Below, in pieces: positions 6,190 to 12,020 of a stretch of 32,758 bases of DNA. Position numbers and translations under genes: made by a program. Location of the stretch: positions 1 through 32,758 of IMG/VR virus record IMGVR_UViG_3300044301_001729. One strand, given 5' to 3'. Under the pieces are notes generated by a model. That model made no database searches. It worked only from the letters and a program-made list of their open reading frames with translations, and was not told the origin of the DNA. Origin of the DNA: a virus. Every line of letters begins with the position of its first letter. The stretch's first letter is position 1.

Positions 6190-6315
6190 CTATTTTTTAT
6201 CGTGTACCAAGACCAGATTTAATGCTAATTCTTGATTGTTACAAATGAAATGAACGCACTCTTTTGTCGTGCCTTCAAAGGCTACCTGCTTATTATTCTT
6301 TATTACTTTAGCCAT
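6190..6315 (-). CDS. 41-aa hypothetical protein
   Basis: I place the start at ATG 6313-6315, which overlaps the TAA of the upstream gene (TAATG). The longer frame to 6381 would lie almost entirely on top of that gene. The protein, MAKVIKNNKQVAFEG onwards, looks like a small beta/alpha protein. Not recognised. Confidence 0.55.
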   Translation of the reverse strand: MAKVIKNNKQVAFEGTTKECVHFICNNQELALNLVLVHDKK

Positions 6316-6572
6316 TAGTTCAATCCCTCCACTAACTCCCAATCTTCTGTAAATATACTTTCTCGTACTGCCCATTTCCAATCAGTCTCTCCTTGGTCTC
6401 CGTCATATTGTTTGGAACTTCCATCTTTAAACTCAACATACAAAGTCCCATACTTTATATGGTAGTCTTTGATATTGTCCCAATCAATACCTAGTTCTTC
6501 TAAATCAAAAGTAATAGGTGCTTCATAGATACACTCTATGTATCTTGGTTTGTGGTTATCAACATTCATCAT
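6315..6572 (-). CDS. Hypothetical acidic protein
   Basis: 85 residues, rich in Asp, Glu and aromatic residues (FDLEELGIDWDNI, EFKDGSSKQYDGD, TEDWELVEG). AAGGTGA precedes the tandem ATGs. It overlaps the upstream zinc-binding gene by 14 bases. The small, strongly acidic character would fit a DNA mimic or inhibitor, but nothing shows that. Not recognised. Confidence 0.65.
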   Translation of the reverse strand: MMNVDNHKPRYIECIYEAPITFDLEELGIDWDNIKDYHIKYGTLYVEFKDGSSKQYDGDQGETDWKWAVRESIFTEDWELVEGLN

Positions 6573-6765
6573 TCACCTTCTTAGGATAAAAAACAAAAGT
6601 ATCATATTTAAAGTTTGAAACATCAATTTCTAAACCAGCTTTTTGATATGCTTCCTTATCAGAATTAAGTTTATAACAAGTTTGACAAACTTGGATTTCA
6701 TCTCCAAGTCTCCCATATACTTCTAACCAACCTTTATCATTACATACTTTACAATTACTCATCAT
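6559..6765 (-). CDS. Small zinc-ribbon protein
   Basis: 68 residues. CKVC near residue 5 and CQTC near residue 27 form a CxxC...CxxC zinc-binding pair around a short hairpin. The start overlaps the previous stop as ATGA. Many phages carry such small proteins as regulators or host-takeover factors; no specific role is visible. Confidence 0.66.
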   Translation of the reverse strand: MMSNCKVCNDKGWLEVYGRLGDEIQVCQTCYKLNSDKEAYQKAGLEIDVSNFKYDTFVFYPKKVNDEC

Positions 6766-6944
6766 TCACTCCCCCAGTTTATTAATCCCTGTTCTATTAA
6801 ATCCATTGCAGTTCTACTAAACCAACCTTGCAGTTGCCAAGCCAAACCAGTATCAACTAAATATTGCCATGCTTGTATAATTTGATCTTCATCAGTAGGC
6901 TCAACAAAACCTTCTGCAATACCTATTGCTGTATAGCTATCCAT
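6762..6944 (-). CDS. Conserved small phage protein (LxDTGLAWxLQGWF family)
   Basis: 60 residues from ATG 6942-6944, chosen because AAGGAG lies six or seven bases upstream; in-frame ATGs at 6960-6962 and before lack a site. The core AWQYLVDTGLAWQLQGWFSR followed by TAMDLIEQG is a conserved family in marine and other phages, still uncharacterised as far as I know. It overlaps the coiled-coil gene by eight bases. Confidence 0.7.
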   Translation of the reverse strand: MDSYTAIGIAEGFVEPTDEDQIIQAWQYLVDTGLAWQLQGWFSRTAMDLIEQGLINWGSE

Positions 6945-7185
6945 CACGCTCTCCTTCATCATTCACCCAATCCGATTGCTTTTTATTGTTTAAATTGGAA
7001 ATAACATCAACGATATGTTGTTGTCCCTGTATTATAGCAATTTTAGCTTCGGCTTCACGCAATCGCTTAGCCATTAACTCGTTAGCTTCTAACTGTGCCT
7101 GCATAAATTCTGCAGTGCTTTTTTGAAACTCTACAAGCTTCGACATATTCTCCACAACTTGGAGTAAGTTCTTTTCTACGGTCAT
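6937..7185 (-). CDS. Coiled-coil hypothetical protein
   Basis: 82 residues, almost wholly helical: VVENMSKLVEFQKSTAEFMQ and LEANELMAKRLREAEAKIAI have heptad spacing. AAGAAAGGAGAATATT precedes the ATG. It is first in its operon, behind a promoter with a palindromic operator-like repeat and a leader hairpin. Not recognised. Confidence 0.68.
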   Translation of the reverse strand: MTVEKNLLQVVENMSKLVEFQKSTAEFMQAQLEANELMAKRLREAEAKIAIIQGQQHIVDVISNLNNKKQSDWVNDEGERDG

Positions 7186-7216
7186 AATATTCTCCTTTCT
7201 TTAGTTTGTTAGTTTG

Positions 7217-7252
7217 CCACTAAGCGATAAACTATAAAAATTCGCTTAGTGG
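7217..7252 (-). promoter_or_regulatory. Leader inverted repeat (hairpin)
   Basis: A perfect 10-bp inverted repeat, CCACTAAGCG (7217-7226) and CGCTTAGTGG (7243-7252), with a 16-base A/T loop, lies between the promoter and the coding start at 7185. It has no T run after it, so it is not an obvious terminator; a regulatory or RNA-stabilising hairpin is more likely. Confidence 0.6.
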
Positions 7253-7264
7253 ACTTAAATTTTT

Positions 7265-7305
7265 TATAGCTATATTAATTATAGCTATAGGTTGGCGAAT
7301 GTAAA
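7265..7305 (-). promoter_or_regulatory. Promoter with paired TATAGCTATA palindromes
   Basis: Minus-strand TTTACA (7300-7305), 16-base spacer, TATAAT (7278-7283). The palindrome TATAGCTATA occurs at 7265-7274 and again at 7280-7289, centres 15 bases apart, on either side of and overlapping the -10 box. This looks like a dimeric repressor or activator site. Confidence 0.6.
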
Positions 7306-7311
7306 CGAGTA

Positions 7312-7512
7312 TCACAGCTCCCTCACTATTGCTAATTTTTTACTACGACGATAAATAGAGCGACCACATTTAGGATCCAGGAATATGGTAGAATCTCGGT
7401 GTTCATTACCTTGATGGTCTTTATGTATTCGCTGCACGTGCTTAGTTTCTCTCCAGTCCACGTTGCTCGTTTTTAGTGTTTTTCGCAGTAGTTTGGCTTT
7501 TTTCGCGTTCAT
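7312..7512 (-). CDS. Small basic hypothetical protein
   Basis: 66 residues, very basic (MNAKKAKLLRKTLKTSNVDW, CGRSIYRRSKKLA). The MNAKKAKxxRK start recurs in small conserved phage proteins of unknown function. A nucleic-acid-binding role is likely from charge alone. Its stop is followed directly by the promoter at 7278-7305. Confidence 0.65.
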   Translation of the reverse strand: MNAKKAKLLRKTLKTSNVDWRETKHVQRIHKDHQGNEHRDSTIFLDPKCGRSIYRRSKKLAIVREL

Positions 7513-7527
7513 TAGTGAATCTTTTCC

Positions 7528-7716
7528 TTATAAATCTAATTTTCTATAGATGCTTATTGCTAGTGTTCTAGCCTTATCCCTATCTAAATCTTTGATGTGA
7601 TCTTCTCCTTCCTCAGCAAAATATTGACTATGGTGAATCAATCCTTCAGGGTCGTCAGTTACTAATTCCGTAGCATAGGCTATTAGGTATTTTTCTTCTT
7701 GAGTTAGTTTTCTCAT
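7528..7716 (-). CDS. Hypothetical protein
   Basis: 62 acidic residues, helical, beginning MRKLTQEEKYLIAYATELV. The ATG overlaps the TAA of the upstream gene (TAATG). Not recognised. Confidence 0.6.
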   Translation of the reverse strand: MRKLTQEEKYLIAYATELVTDDPEGLIHHSQYFAEEGEDHIKDLDRDKARTLAISIYRKLDL

Positions 7717-8144
7717 TATAAATAACCTGCAAGTTCTAGTCCAGGCTCGTCATAAAATGCGGTAATATTTACCTCTGGATAGAGTTCTCGCAATTTATAA
7801 ATAATAGGTACTGGTGGTGCCCAAGCTGTCTCAAAACCATAGGTAATACTATCCTCGTTTTCGTAACTCTCTATCTGGTCTGAGTAAGAATTCCATTTAG
7901 TTCCCCAGTTCTCCAAACGCCAGTCGTACCAGTTATCGTGCCCGTGTTGTTTGCGTAAGCGTTTCGCTTCAAACGAATCGGGGTCTCCAGTGGGAGAGTC
8001 AGTTCCTTCTAGCTCTTTAGGCATGGGGATAATACTATTAAAATCAAAGCAAGTTTGTTTGCTCTCCAATTTTTCCTTAATTTCTTTTATTTGGTCTGGA
8101 TCATCTCCGTAGATCTCGACCCTGTTGTAACAATGATTTGGCAT
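7716..8144 (-). CDS. DUF1281-like (ferredoxin-fold, Api92/YubB-type) protein
   Basis: 142 residues. The start MPNHCYNRVEIYG, the FDFNSIIPMPKEL segment, the WRLENWGTKWNS motif and the FETAWAPPVPI motif with a late EPGLELAGYL are characteristic of the DUF1281/Api92-like family, found in plasmids and phages and predicted to have a ferredoxin-like fold. The biochemical role is unknown. It is first behind the promoter at 8175-8203, with an AAGAAAGGAGAAAT ribosome site. Confidence 0.78.
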   Translation of the reverse strand: MPNHCYNRVEIYGDDPDQIKEIKEKLESKQTCFDFNSIIPMPKELEGTDSPTGDPDSFEAKRLRKQHGHDNWYDWRLENWGTKWNSYSDQIESYENEDSITYGFETAWAPPVPIIYKLRELYPEVNITAFYDEPGLELAGYL

Positions 8145-8174
8145 ATTTCTCCTTTCTTTTAGTTATACTTTTTT

Positions 8175-8203
8175 ATTATAGTTACCAAACACGACAAAGT
8201 AAA
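8175..8203 (-). promoter_or_regulatory. Promoter of the DUF1281-like gene
   Basis: Minus-strand TTTACT (8198-8203), 17 bases, TATAAT (8175-8180). Upstream of the -35 stands TATACTCG, also found at the 8902 promoter. It is the clearest example of the promoter family in this genome. Confidence 0.75.
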
Positions 8204-8222
8204 CGAGTATAATAGTAATACA

Positions 8223-8414
8223 TTATGTCGCTTCGTCTGTTTTCTGTTCAATAAGTTGTTCAACAGCATCCATAACCCCGTTTATAAAATCTGTTTCCAA
8301 TGAGTAATGGTACGAGCTGTCTGCTGTCACATGCGGATATATCGCTTTTGCAAGAGTGGTCACGTTTGTTTTAAGAGTTGTGCCGTCTCTTTTTTCTATA
8401 TATATTGTTTGCAT
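8223..8414 (-). CDS. Hypothetical protein
   Basis: 63 residues starting MQTIYIEKRDGTT. The ATG at 8412-8414 is preceded by GGGAGATACT, which favours it over the ATG four codons earlier. A beta-rich N-terminus is followed by a helix (GVMDAVEQLIEQKTDE). Not recognised. Confidence 0.6.
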   Translation of the reverse strand: MQTIYIEKRDGTTLKTNVTTLAKAIYPHVTADSSYHYSLETDFINGVMDAVEQLIEQKTDEAT

Positions 8415-8442
8415 AGTATCTCCCATTTATTATTTGAAATAA

Positions 8443-8482
8443 GTGCATAGAGCAGAAATTACTAAAAAACTCCCCTATGCAC
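8443..8482 (-). other. Inverted repeat between two genes
   Basis: GTGCATAG (8443-8450) and CTATGCAC (8475-8482) can pair around a 24-base loop holding a TTTTTT run on the minus strand. It lies between the stop of the 118-aa gene and the next start. It may be a partial terminator or an RNA processing hairpin. Confidence 0.4.
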
Positions 8483-8492
8483 CTATCCATCA

Positions 8493-8849
8493 TTATACCT
8501 TAGAAAAGTAGCCTTCATCCACCAATCTTTTCGCATAGAATCGAAAAATTCTAAGCGGATCTTGACCAGTAGTTAAAGTGCCGTTCTTCACAGCAAGAGC
8601 TACTAAATCTTGGGCAGTGAAGCTTTTAGAGTCTAATTCGCTCTTTTTAGCCTCAGCCGCTGTAAGAATCAGCGCTCTCATCTGTGGAGTAAACCCTTTC
8701 GCTTCAGGCACAGTTCCAATGAACTTGTACAAAGTTCTTGCAGACCCTTTGCCTGTTTTGACAGGTTTAGGTATTGCAGTAACCTTTGCCTTGCTTATAG
8801 GTTTGCTCACTTTTTTTCTAGGTGTAGTCGTTGCAGTTTGTACTTGCAT
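8493..8849 (-). CDS. Small phage protein; distant paralog C of the 1873/2667 family
   Basis: 118 residues: a basic, Lys/Pro/Thr-rich tail (1-40), then a helical domain with FTPQMRALILTAAEAKK, FTAQDLVALAVKNGTLTTG and DPLRIFRFYAKRLVDEGYF. The last part matches the C-termini of the proteins at 1873-2187 and 2667-3011 (P-x-KI-x-x-YY-x-x-L-x-D-x-GY), suggesting a shared winged-helix-like fold. It sits behind its own strong promoter and ribosome site. Confidence 0.72.
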   Translation of the reverse strand: MQVQTATTTPRKKVSKPISKAKVTAIPKPVKTGKGSARTLYKFIGTVPEAKGFTPQMRALILTAAEAKKSELDSKSFTAQDLVALAVKNGTLTTGQDPLRIFRFYAKRLVDEGYFSKV

Positions 8850-8901
8850 CTCTTTCTCCTTTCTTTGTTAATATTCTGCGTTTTAAAGCAGTCCAATATA
8901 C

Positions 8902-8930
8902 ATTATGCCCTTAAAGTTTACCAAAGTAAA
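8902..8930 (-). promoter_or_regulatory. Promoter of paralog C
   Basis: Minus-strand TTTACT (8925-8930), 17 bases, CATAAT (8902-8907), with TATACTCG just upstream of the -35. Confidence 0.7.
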
Positions 8931-8948
8931 CGAGTATAAGAGTATAAC

Positions 8949-9161
8949 TTAGTCTTGGTCAACATACGCTAGAGTTGGACCAGCAGTTATCTCATTTGCT
9001 TCGTCTATACACGCCCACAAATGTTTGCTACCTTCATTTCTAGGTATATCTTCCTCAACCTGTTGTATCAACTCTCCGAGTATTTTTGAATGCTCAGAAA
9101 GTTGAGTTACATGGTCTTCTAAATTTTTAATATAAACGTCCTTGTCTAATTCCTTGACCAC
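8949..9161 (-). CDS. Hypothetical protein with a GTG start
   Basis: 70 residues. The GTG at 9159-9161 overlaps the TAG of the upstream gene (TAGTG) and has GGAGG eight bases upstream; the only longer start is TTG. The protein is acidic, with a helical heptad-like stretch (YIKNLEDHVTQLSEHSKIL). Not recognised. Confidence 0.6.
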   Translation of the reverse strand: MVKELDKDVYIKNLEDHVTQLSEHSKILGELIQQVEEDIPRNEGSKHLWACIDEANEITAGPTLAYVDQD

Positions 9162-9460
9162 TATTCCTTCCTCCAAATACGAACACCTGAAATTTCATTC
9201 TCTAGTCTGTAACGCAGAATGAATTTTTGTTCAGGGGTTTGTTTTTTACCGAAAGTTCTACTAGCTTGAGCTAGTCTGTTTTTCAACCTTTCCCCACTAT
9301 CTCCTTCCTTCAATATTATAAAGATAGAGTCGCCTATCTCCATTTTCCCAAAAGGGTATTTAGTGCTAGATCGAGTGTCCTCTGGAAAGGGTACGTTTGA
9401 ATCAACCATGATACCTGTTTCGACATCATATTGTTGTGTTATTAATTTTTCTTCGTTCAT
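9161..9460 (-). CDS. Conserved phage protein with a PFGKMEIGDS motif
   Basis: 99 residues. FPEDTRSSTKYPFGKMEIGD is followed by SIFI, then RLKNRLAQASRTFGKK, KFILRY and GVRIWRKE. The order PFxKMxxGDSF ... RxxxAA ... KF..R ... GvRvWR is a small family often seen in phages. No function is known to me. The start overlaps the stop of the gene before it by one base. Confidence 0.7.
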   Translation of the reverse strand: MNEEKLITQQYDVETGIMVDSNVPFPEDTRSSTKYPFGKMEIGDSIFIILKEGDSGERLKNRLAQASRTFGKKQTPEQKFILRYRLENEISGVRIWRKE

Positions 9461-9711
9461 TAGTGTAGTTCCTCGTCTTCGTCCTTAAAGGCAACAATAT
9501 TGTTGTCCTCAAGAAAATGTTTCCAAAACATCAGGATAAGAGACTTATCTATAGTCCCTTCTAATTCCTGACAACCTTGATCAATCATCGTGTTTGAGAG
9601 TACTCGAGCCAGTTCATGATGACCTGACTCGAATAATCCCACCCAAATAAGACCACAGAGCTCTGAATCCAGAACATATTCTTTAGGATTATTTTCTGGT
9701 GTCTCCGCCAT
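9460..9711 (-). CDS. Hypothetical acidic protein
   Basis: 83 residues, acidic and helical (ELCGLIWVGLFESGHHELAR, DKSLILMFWKHFLED), ending DEDEELH. Starts in a TAATG overlap with the DUF932 gene, so it is probably co-translated with it. Not recognised. Confidence 0.65.
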   Translation of the reverse strand: MAETPENNPKEYVLDSELCGLIWVGLFESGHHELARVLSNTMIDQGCQELEGTIDKSLILMFWKHFLEDNNIVAFKDEDEELH

Positions 9712-10739
9712 TAGGCTGCCCTCTGTAGAGCTAGGTCTAAGGCTTTACTCTTACGATTAGCCGCAGCACCGAACCATGCACTATGTAGAGCGTTTCCTTC
9801 GGTTTGAGACTCGCGCAAATGATCTTCCACATAGGTAACTGCATTTAATGCTCCCCACCAAGTACCTTTAGAAGACTTCAGATTCGCTCCTGGAGAGCGT
9901 TCTAAGGCTTCTACTACTAAATTAGGGAAGGAATTAAACTGCTCTTTTAAAGGCGTTAATTCGCCTATAAGTTTACCTTCAGCTTTGAGTTGTTGATCAC
10001 GCCTATAGTCAGCGATCATAGTGGGTTGATATATTTCCCCAACATAATCAAGAACATCTGCGTGTTTTGCTTTCTTTTTAGAAAGTAGAGTTGCAGCTTC
10101 TCTAAACTCGGTCATACGTTCTGCAGATAGACCTAGAGCCTCCTCCGCAGCTTGCATAACGTCATCACCGAACACTTTAACATGAGGCATACGGAAAGAT
10201 GCCGTACCACCGTGTTGTAACGCCATTGTTAAAGTGTTATTACAAACAACTCTAACAGGTGTTAACTTAATGGTCATAGACCTACCAACAATATGTGGTT
10301 GGTTTATTAAAAGATAACCTTTTATTTGGTCGTCACCTGCCAACTCGAAATCCTCCGAGATTTTAGCTAACCCCCAAATTTCTCCGCCATCCTTTAAACT
10401 ACCTGCAGTTTCCATAGTCATATGTCCTGCTTCGGTAAAACGTTTAAAGAATTTAAAGATATCTGAGTTTTGAATAGGTATGTAATCCCTACCGCAGTGG
10501 CTCAGTATTCGGTTATCAGAATCACGAACGATGTGAAAAGTATTCTCCGCTTGGATAATACCTACATCTTCGCTCCACTCAGGTGCGTCTAAAGTATAAC
10601 TGGGTCGTTTACTAACAGTCCAGTTTAACTGTGCCGCCTCCTGCATTTCTAATGGCGTTAGGTTAGGGTCGACTTCGACACCCAATCCGTGCCAAGGTTC
10701 TTCCCCCGTCCAAGCCATTGTTTCTACTTGATGTGCCAT
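9711..10739 (-). CDS. DUF932 phage/plasmid-like protein
   Basis: 342 residues. The opening MAHQVETMAWTGEEPWHGLG, then AAQLNWTVSKRPSY and HCGRDYIPIQN, with the later SRMTIKLTPVRVVCNNTLTM-like stretch, marks the DUF932 family (TIGR03299-type phage/plasmid-like proteins). The family is widespread in phages and megaplasmids and is usually called hypothetical; a DNA-related role has been guessed from its company. It follows its own TTTACT/TATAAT promoter, and lies between the nuclease gene and the small-gene block. Confidence 0.85.
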   Translation of the reverse strand: MAHQVETMAWTGEEPWHGLGVEVDPNLTPLEMQEAAQLNWTVSKRPSYTLDAPEWSEDVGIIQAENTFHIVRDSDNRILSHCGRDYIPIQNSDIFKFFKRFTEAGHMTMETAGSLKDGGEIWGLAKISEDFELAGDDQIKGYLLINQPHIVGRSMTIKLTPVRVVCNNTLTMALQHGGTASFRMPHVKVFGDDVMQAAEEALGLSAERMTEFREAATLLSKKKAKHADVLDYVGEIYQPTMIADYRRDQQLKAEGKLIGELTPLKEQFNSFPNLVVEALERSPGANLKSSKGTWWGALNAVTYVEDHLRESQTEGNALHSAWFGAAANRKSKALDLALQRAA

Positions 10740-10789
10740 ATAATTTCTCCTTTCTAAATATGGTTAGTAGCACCATTGCTACTTTTACC

Positions 10790-10818
10790 ATTATAGTGCC
10801 CAAAATTAAGAAAGTAAA
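10790..10818 (-). promoter_or_regulatory. Promoter of the DUF932 gene
   Basis: Minus-strand TTTACT (10813-10818), 17 bases, TATAAT (10790-10795). The -35 overlaps the end of the nuclease coding sequence. Confidence 0.72.
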
Positions 10819-11195
10819 GCAGTAGCAAGAGCCTCCCAATCGTAAGGAATGGTCATTGTTAAAAGAGCCTTCGACTTATATCCTTCATCAACAAGGTCTT
10901 TAATCCCGCTTAATCCATCTACATGGTAGAGTTTGATTTCATCATTTTTACGAGCCATTACGAAGACTTGTCCACCGTGTGATGCTCGTTTAGCAAGCCA
11001 GGATATTTGCATAGGGCGTAGAGTGAGTTTATTTCCCGAGTGGATTTCTTTTAATTCTACCCAAAACTCTTTGCCTTTAGAACAACCATTAACATCAGGA
11101 ACTCCTGCTCCTGTCATTCCTGTTTCAATTCTTTGTAAATGTATCTGAGGTAGATTCTTCCTCATCAACAACCATAGATTCTTTTCTTTTGCCAT
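10806..11195 (-). CDS. PD-(D/E)XK nuclease (VRR-NUC/resolvase-like)
   Basis: 129 residues from ATG 11193-11195, with GAGGA ten bases upstream; another ATG at 11163-11165 is possible, and the longest frame uses a TTG. The core GAGVPDVNG (about 30-37) and FWVELKE (about 44-50) supply the D and ExK catalytic residues of the PD-(D/E)XK fold, followed by the Q of LRPMQISWL and the strand GGQVFVMAR. This arrangement fits VRR-NUC or phage Holliday-junction-resolvase-like nucleases that process branched replication DNA. It overlaps the upstream zinc-finger gene by 71 bases. Confidence 0.75.
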   Translation of the reverse strand: MAKEKNLWLLMRKNLPQIHLQRIETGMTGAGVPDVNGCSKGKEFWVELKEIHSGNKLTLRPMQISWLAKRASHGGQVFVMARKNDEIKLYHVDGLSGIKDLVDEGYKSKALLTMTIPYDWEALATALLS

Positions 11196-11634
11196 TAATA
11201 AATATTCCTCGCTGATAACGTTTTCCATTAGCATATCTAGCTTTAGGGAGTTCTGTTGCAATAATCATATTTAACTCTCGAATGTCTTCTACTATACGAG
11301 GAGTATCAGGTAGAGTGTCAACTATTGATGCAACATTATTAGGTAGAGTGGTTATATTAACTGAGTTCTGGTTTCCAGAGGCGTCATTTATAGGATTATA
11401 GAAGTGATTCTTATTATTTTCATAAGTAAATAATTTCTTACAATCGGTAGAGCAGAAGTTTTCTTTTCCTATAAATAAATCCCCACAATGAGCACATGTT
11501 CTTCCGTGATTATCGTAAGCATAGAGAGGATAAAAAACAGCGTTTCTACATTCAACATCGCAATATAATCGTTTTCGACCATATAATTCTTTTTTACAAG
11601 ATTTACAATACCCTTTTATCTCTTTATAAGACAT
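11125..11634 (-). CDS. Protein with tandem zinc-binding motifs
   Basis: 169 residues. Two similar cysteine clusters stand in tandem: CKSC...YCDVEC (about 9-29) and CAHC...FCSTDC (about 47-65), each CxxC-x(11-13)-CxxxC, as in small treble-clef or HNH-associated fingers. The rest is polar and low in hydrophobics, ending with DEEESTSDTFTKN. I do not see an HNH catalytic motif. DNA or RNA binding is likely. Starts behind a TTTACT-type promoter. Confidence 0.72.
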   Translation of the reverse strand: MSYKEIKGYCKSCKKELYGRKRLYCDVECRNAVFYPLYAYDNHGRTCAHCGDLFIGKENFCSTDCKKLFTYENNKNHFYNPINDASGNQNSVNITTLPNNVASIVDTLPDTPRIVEDIRELNMIIATELPKARYANGKRYQRGIFINGKRKESMVVDEEESTSDTFTKN

Positions 11635-11640
11635 ACTCCT

Positions 11641-11669
11641 ATCCTATAGGCGACCCCTCCTGAAGTAAA
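11641..11669 (-). promoter_or_regulatory. Candidate promoter of the zinc-finger/nuclease pair
   Basis: Minus-strand TTTACT (11664-11669), 17 bases, TAGGAT (11641-11646), with CTGC before the -35 as at 10790. It is very close to the coding start at 11634, so the leader would be a few bases or none. Confidence 0.4.
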
Positions 11670-11681
11670 GCAGTAAAACAA

Positions 11682-12020
11682 TCACCAATCCCACCCAGTA
11701 TGTGGTGCCACCTTTTGATTATCCGCTGCTAACTTCACATCACGATCAGCTAACCATTCATCGAATGCTCTTTTTGTTTGGTCTGTGTCTTGGTAGAGTG
11801 CTTTGAGTTCTGTCCATTTATTACGAGCCACGTGAGTGCCATAATAATAGTCGCCCTCGCCAAGCTTACAACGTGTGATTATTTGCCACATGCGTTGTTT
11901 AGTAATGTCGTACTCTTTGCCTAATTCTTCGAGAGTTACTTCTTGTGTTATCCATTTGTCGTACATACTCCTGTATTTAATGGAGTTTTCTTTAGCTTTT
12001 TGTTCTGATATACCTTTCAT
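11682..12020 (-). CDS. Helix-turn-helix protein
   Basis: 112 residues from ATG 12018-12020, which overlaps the polymerase stop as ATGA and has AAAGGA seven bases upstream; a GTG eight codons earlier is less likely. VTLEELGKEYDITKQRMWQI (about 30-50) is a helix-turn-helix of the sigma-70 region 4 or Trp-repressor kind. The C-terminus is a charged helix ending in PHTGWDW. It may regulate phage transcription or bind replication DNA, being translationally coupled to the polymerase. Confidence 0.72.
   Translation of the reverse strand: MKGISEQKAKENSIKYRSMYDKWITQEVTLEELGKEYDITKQRMWQIITRCKLGEGDYYYGTHVARNKWTELKALYQDTDQTKRAFDEWLADRDVKLAADNQKVAPHTGWDW

Noticed and set aside
11125-11634. HNH homing endonuclease
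   Set aside because: The Cys clusters resemble HNH-associated zinc motifs, but no His-Asn-His catalytic core is visible.
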